Assembly: GCA_002389995.1 (NCBI GenBank)
Contig: DGRR01000228.1
Location: 1 to 7,562, forward strand
Direction of reading: 5' to 3'
DNA length: 7,562 bases
Source: Ruminococcus sp. UBA4383
GTDB lineage: Bacteria > Bacillota > Clostridia > Oscillospirales > Ruminococcaceae
Shown: positions 5,828 to 7,562 of the stretch, one piece after another
Layout: every line of letters begins with the position of its first letter
How positions within the stretch are numbered: position 1 is the first letter of the stretch
Position numbers and translations under genes: made by a program
The notes under the pieces: model-generated
What the model was told of the DNA's origin: nothing
The model's input: only the letters and a program-made list of their open reading frames with translations
The model's database searches: none

Positions 5828-7562
5828 ATGAAAAAATTAATAAGCGCACTGCTTGCCCTGACAATGGGCTTTACAGTACCCACTGTACAGACAGCATATG
5901 CATATCAGGTGATTCCCGATTCAGGCATTATTACAGAATACGATAAAACTGCAATAACTGAAATCGGTGACAATATCAAATGGGAAATAACTGACGGAGT
6001 ACTTTCTATCACGGGAAACGGAGGTATGTATAATTTTCCATTGATAAAATATGTTCCATGGTATAGTCAGGCTTCATCAATAAAAAAAGTTTACATCGGA
6101 AGCGGAGTTACCAGTATAGGAAAAGCTGTATTTGGGAATCTTACAAATCTCACAGAAATAAGTATACCTGATACAGTAAGTATTATAAATGCCTACGCAT
6201 TCAGCAACTGTACATCACTTAAATCAATAGTTCTGCCCGCATCTGTTTCGTCAATAGGTGACGGAGCTTTTGAAGGTTCGGGCTTGACTTCAATAAGCAT
6301 ATACAATCCTTCATGTGAGATAATCGGTGACAGTGCAACTCTCGGAAATGCGACAATTTACGGTTACAGCGGTTCAACCGCAGAAAAATATGCATCACAG
6401 TTCGGAAAAAACTTTGCAACAGTCGGAAGTGCGCCCCCAGATGTAACACCCGAAATCCCCGAAACAACAACTACCACAACGACAACTACTACAACCACAA
6501 CGACAACTACAACAACTACCACCACAACAGAAGAAGAAACAACCACAACCACAAAAAATCCTGAGTTCAGCCTGCGTGTTGAAATCGCACAAGTGCCTCA
6601 AAAAGTTTATTATGAATATGGTGAACCTCTCGATGTAAACAAAGATTATCCCGACCTTATGGTTAAAACATGGGTAATAGATTCACAGGGAAATGAATAC
6701 CCCGAAAATAACGGAGAAGCTTATTATGTCTATGATTATCCCGATAATTTCTCTCTCGGAGAGGATTTCAATACATATATGCCCGGAACAAACCATATAT
6801 ACATCACCTACAAAAAGTATAACGAGACTTTGCAGGAATGGACATATGCAAGGACATTTTTCCTTATAAATGTAAGTCAGGCTGAATTAACAACTACTAT
6901 CACTACCACAACAGAACCTGTTACTACAACAACTACTACCGTTACCGAAAAATATATCATAAGAACAGATACCGTATCAGAGACTATGCCGATTCCGTCA
7001 CCCGAATTGAAAGATGTAAGAGTAAATGCCCGTACCGCAACTGTATATGATACGGATTTCATACATCATGAAGACGGCTATGGAATGTCAGATTTCAGTA
7101 TGCTTGACGAATTCGTTGATATTTCTTACACAGTCTCATATATTGTAACGCCTTCATACAAGGTAACTACTAACTATTACTGGTCTGACGGCACTGTAAC
7201 AGAAGAATCCGTAAGCTATTCAGACCCCGAAACATCAGAGGAGACTTTTAACGGAACTCTCTATAATACAACTGATATACAAGGAATAAGCGTGGAAAGG
7301 TCTTACAGGGATTTGCGCTTTGCGGATATTGACAGCCTCAATACGGCAGAAATTCCGTGTGAACTGAAATTTATGTCCAACGGAAGTGAGATTGAAAGTT
7401 ACAGCATCAATGTTCCTATGGAAATTATACACACACTGATAACTACTACCACTACAACAGAAACTACCACCACTACAACAGAGGAAACTACTACGACCAC
7501 TACAACTACAACAGAAACTACCACTACTACAACAGAGGAAACTACTACGACCACTACAACTA
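5828..7562 (+). CDS. Secreted BspA-type LRR protein with Thr-rich linkers (3' end outside window)
   Basis: At least 578 residues, open to the window edge. A GAGGTG site overlapping the trkH stop (5816-5821) lies six bases before the ATG. Residues 1-25 form a signal peptide (two Lys, a hydrophobic core, cleavage likely after AYA), so the protein is exported. Residues about 44-200 are a BspA-like (LRR_5) domain: a GNGGMYNF...PWYS cap at 63-80, then four repeats with the SIG.. AF.. L..I.(I/L)P pattern, ending in an IYGYSGSTAEKYA motif. After a Thr linker (213-242), residues 245-349 resemble a bacterial Ig-like domain (PQKVYYEYGEPLDV entry). A second linker (355-373) leads to a beta-rich stretch (391-538) I cannot assign. 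A third Thr/Glu linker runs off the end. No sortase motif, S-layer domain or dockerin is in view; an anchor may follow. Such LRRs often serve in adhesion, but the target is unknown. It may share the trk transcript. Confidence 0.88.
   Translation, partial: MKKLISALLALTMGFTVPTVQTAYAYQVIPDSGIITEYDKTAITEIGDNIKWEITDGVLSITGNGGMYNFPLIKYVPWYSQASSIKKVYIGSGVTSIGKAVFGNLTNLTEISIPDTVSIINAYAFSNCTSLKSIVLPASVSSIGDGAFEGSGLTSISIYNPSCEIIGDSATLGNATIYGYSGSTAEKYASQFGKNFATVGSAPPDVTPEIPETTTTTTTTTTTTTTTTTTTTTTEEETTTTTKNPEFSLRVEIAQVPQKVYYEYGEPLDVNKDYPDLMVKTWVIDSQGNEYPENNGEAYYVYDYPDNFSLGEDFNTYMPGTNHIYITYKKYNETLQEWTYARTFFLINVSQAELTTTITTTTEPVTTTTTTVTEKYIIRTDTVSETMPIPSPELKDVRVNARTATVYDTDFIHHEDGYGMSDFSMLDEFVDISYTVSYIVTPSYKVTTNYYWSDGTVTEESVSYSDPETSEETFNGTLYNTTDIQGISVERSYRDLRFADIDSLNTAEIPCELKFMSNGSEIESYSINVPMEIIHTLITTTTTTETTTTTTEETTTTTTTTTETTTTTTEETTTTTTT
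6464..6553 (+). repeat. Poly-threonine linker 1 of the secreted protein
   Basis: Codons 213-242 encode 22 consecutive Thr, then three Glu, then five more Thr, separating the LRR domain from the Ig-like domain. All four ACN codons are used in an irregular order (mainly ACA and ACT/ACC, few ACG), so the DNA is low in complexity but not a simple perfect microsatellite. Such linkers are expected to be flexible, and in secreted proteins they are often glycosylated; glycosylation here is only a possibility. Confidence 0.9.
6890..6946 (+). repeat. Threonine-rich linker 2 of the secreted protein
   Basis: Codons 355-373 are mostly Thr, interrupted by an Ile, a Glu-Pro-Val triplet and a Val. The segment joins the Ig-like domain to the unassigned beta-rich domain. 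It is less regular than the other two linkers and shows no long DNA repeat. Confidence 0.85.
7442..7562 (+). repeat. Thr/Glu linker 3 with a 54-bp tandem repeat, cut by the window end
   Basis: From codon 539 on, the protein consists only of Thr and Glu. Within it a 54-base unit at 7460-7513 (18 residues: E, six T, two E, nine T) is repeated from 7514 to the window end. The 49 bases visible of copy two differ from copy one at a single place (C at 7471, T at 7525). The repeat is in frame, so copy-number change would lengthen or shorten the linker without breaking the gene. More copies may lie beyond the window. Confidence 0.88.

Noticed and set aside
6364..6552. Minus-strand frame encoding a long poly-valine run
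   Set aside because: It is the antisense shadow of the poly-threonine linker (ACN read backwards gives GTN-type codons). The + strand frame continues through with signal peptide and domains.
7442..7562. Tandem repeat read as a CRISPR array or integration site
   Set aside because: There are no unique spacers; the units abut directly and encode an in-frame Thr/Glu linker.

Overview
The window looks like chromosomal DNA from a low-to-moderate GC Gram-positive anaerobe, most likely a Ruminococcus or close relative in the Oscillospiraceae (Clostridia). The evidence is the short ACT-type SerA and SerC pair, strong purine-rich Shine-Dalgarno sites, consensus SigA-type promoters and, above all, a secreted BspA-type leucine-rich-repeat protein with long Thr/Glu linkers, a style common in ruminococcal surface and cellulosome-associated proteins. 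The genus is an inference from style; I ran no search.

Layout, all on the + strand. Positions 1-187 are the 3' end of a 23S rRNA gene, followed after about 50 bases (no tRNA) by a complete 5S rRNA (238-354) and a strong intrinsic terminator (364-395) that closes the rRNA operon. A SigA-type promoter (459-487) and a short leader with a perfect 9-bp inverted repeat precede serC (561-1646) and serA (1672-2835). These encode the first two enzymes of serine synthesis and end at an intrinsic terminator (2857-2890). A full-consensus promoter (TTGACA, 17 bases, TATAAT; 2914-2942) then drives trkA (3002-4360) and trkH (4381-5817), the regulatory and channel subunits of a Trk/Ktr-type potassium uptake system. 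Ten bases after trkH, with no visible terminator or promoter between, begins a large secreted modular protein (5828 to beyond 7562). It has a signal peptide, BspA-like LRRs, a Thr linker, an Ig-like domain, a Thr linker, an unrecognised beta-rich domain and a third Thr/Glu linker, and it runs off the window inside a 54-bp tandem repeat.

Functionally the window holds three units. The first is rRNA. The second is serine biosynthesis: SerA oxidises 3-phosphoglycerate and SerC transaminates the product to O-phosphoserine; no serB is in view. The third is potassium uptake: TrkA is a two-RCK-domain nucleotide-gated regulator and TrkH the pore. The secreted protein appears to ride on the trk transcript, but nothing in its sequence links it to potassium.

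Most of the window is ordinary core genome. The less explained parts are the secreted protein (an unassigned domain, a recently duplicated linker, its position behind trkH), a three-codon minicistron overlapping the trkH start, and the inverted repeat in the serC leader. I see no defence system, mobile element, CRISPR array or clearly new multi-gene system.
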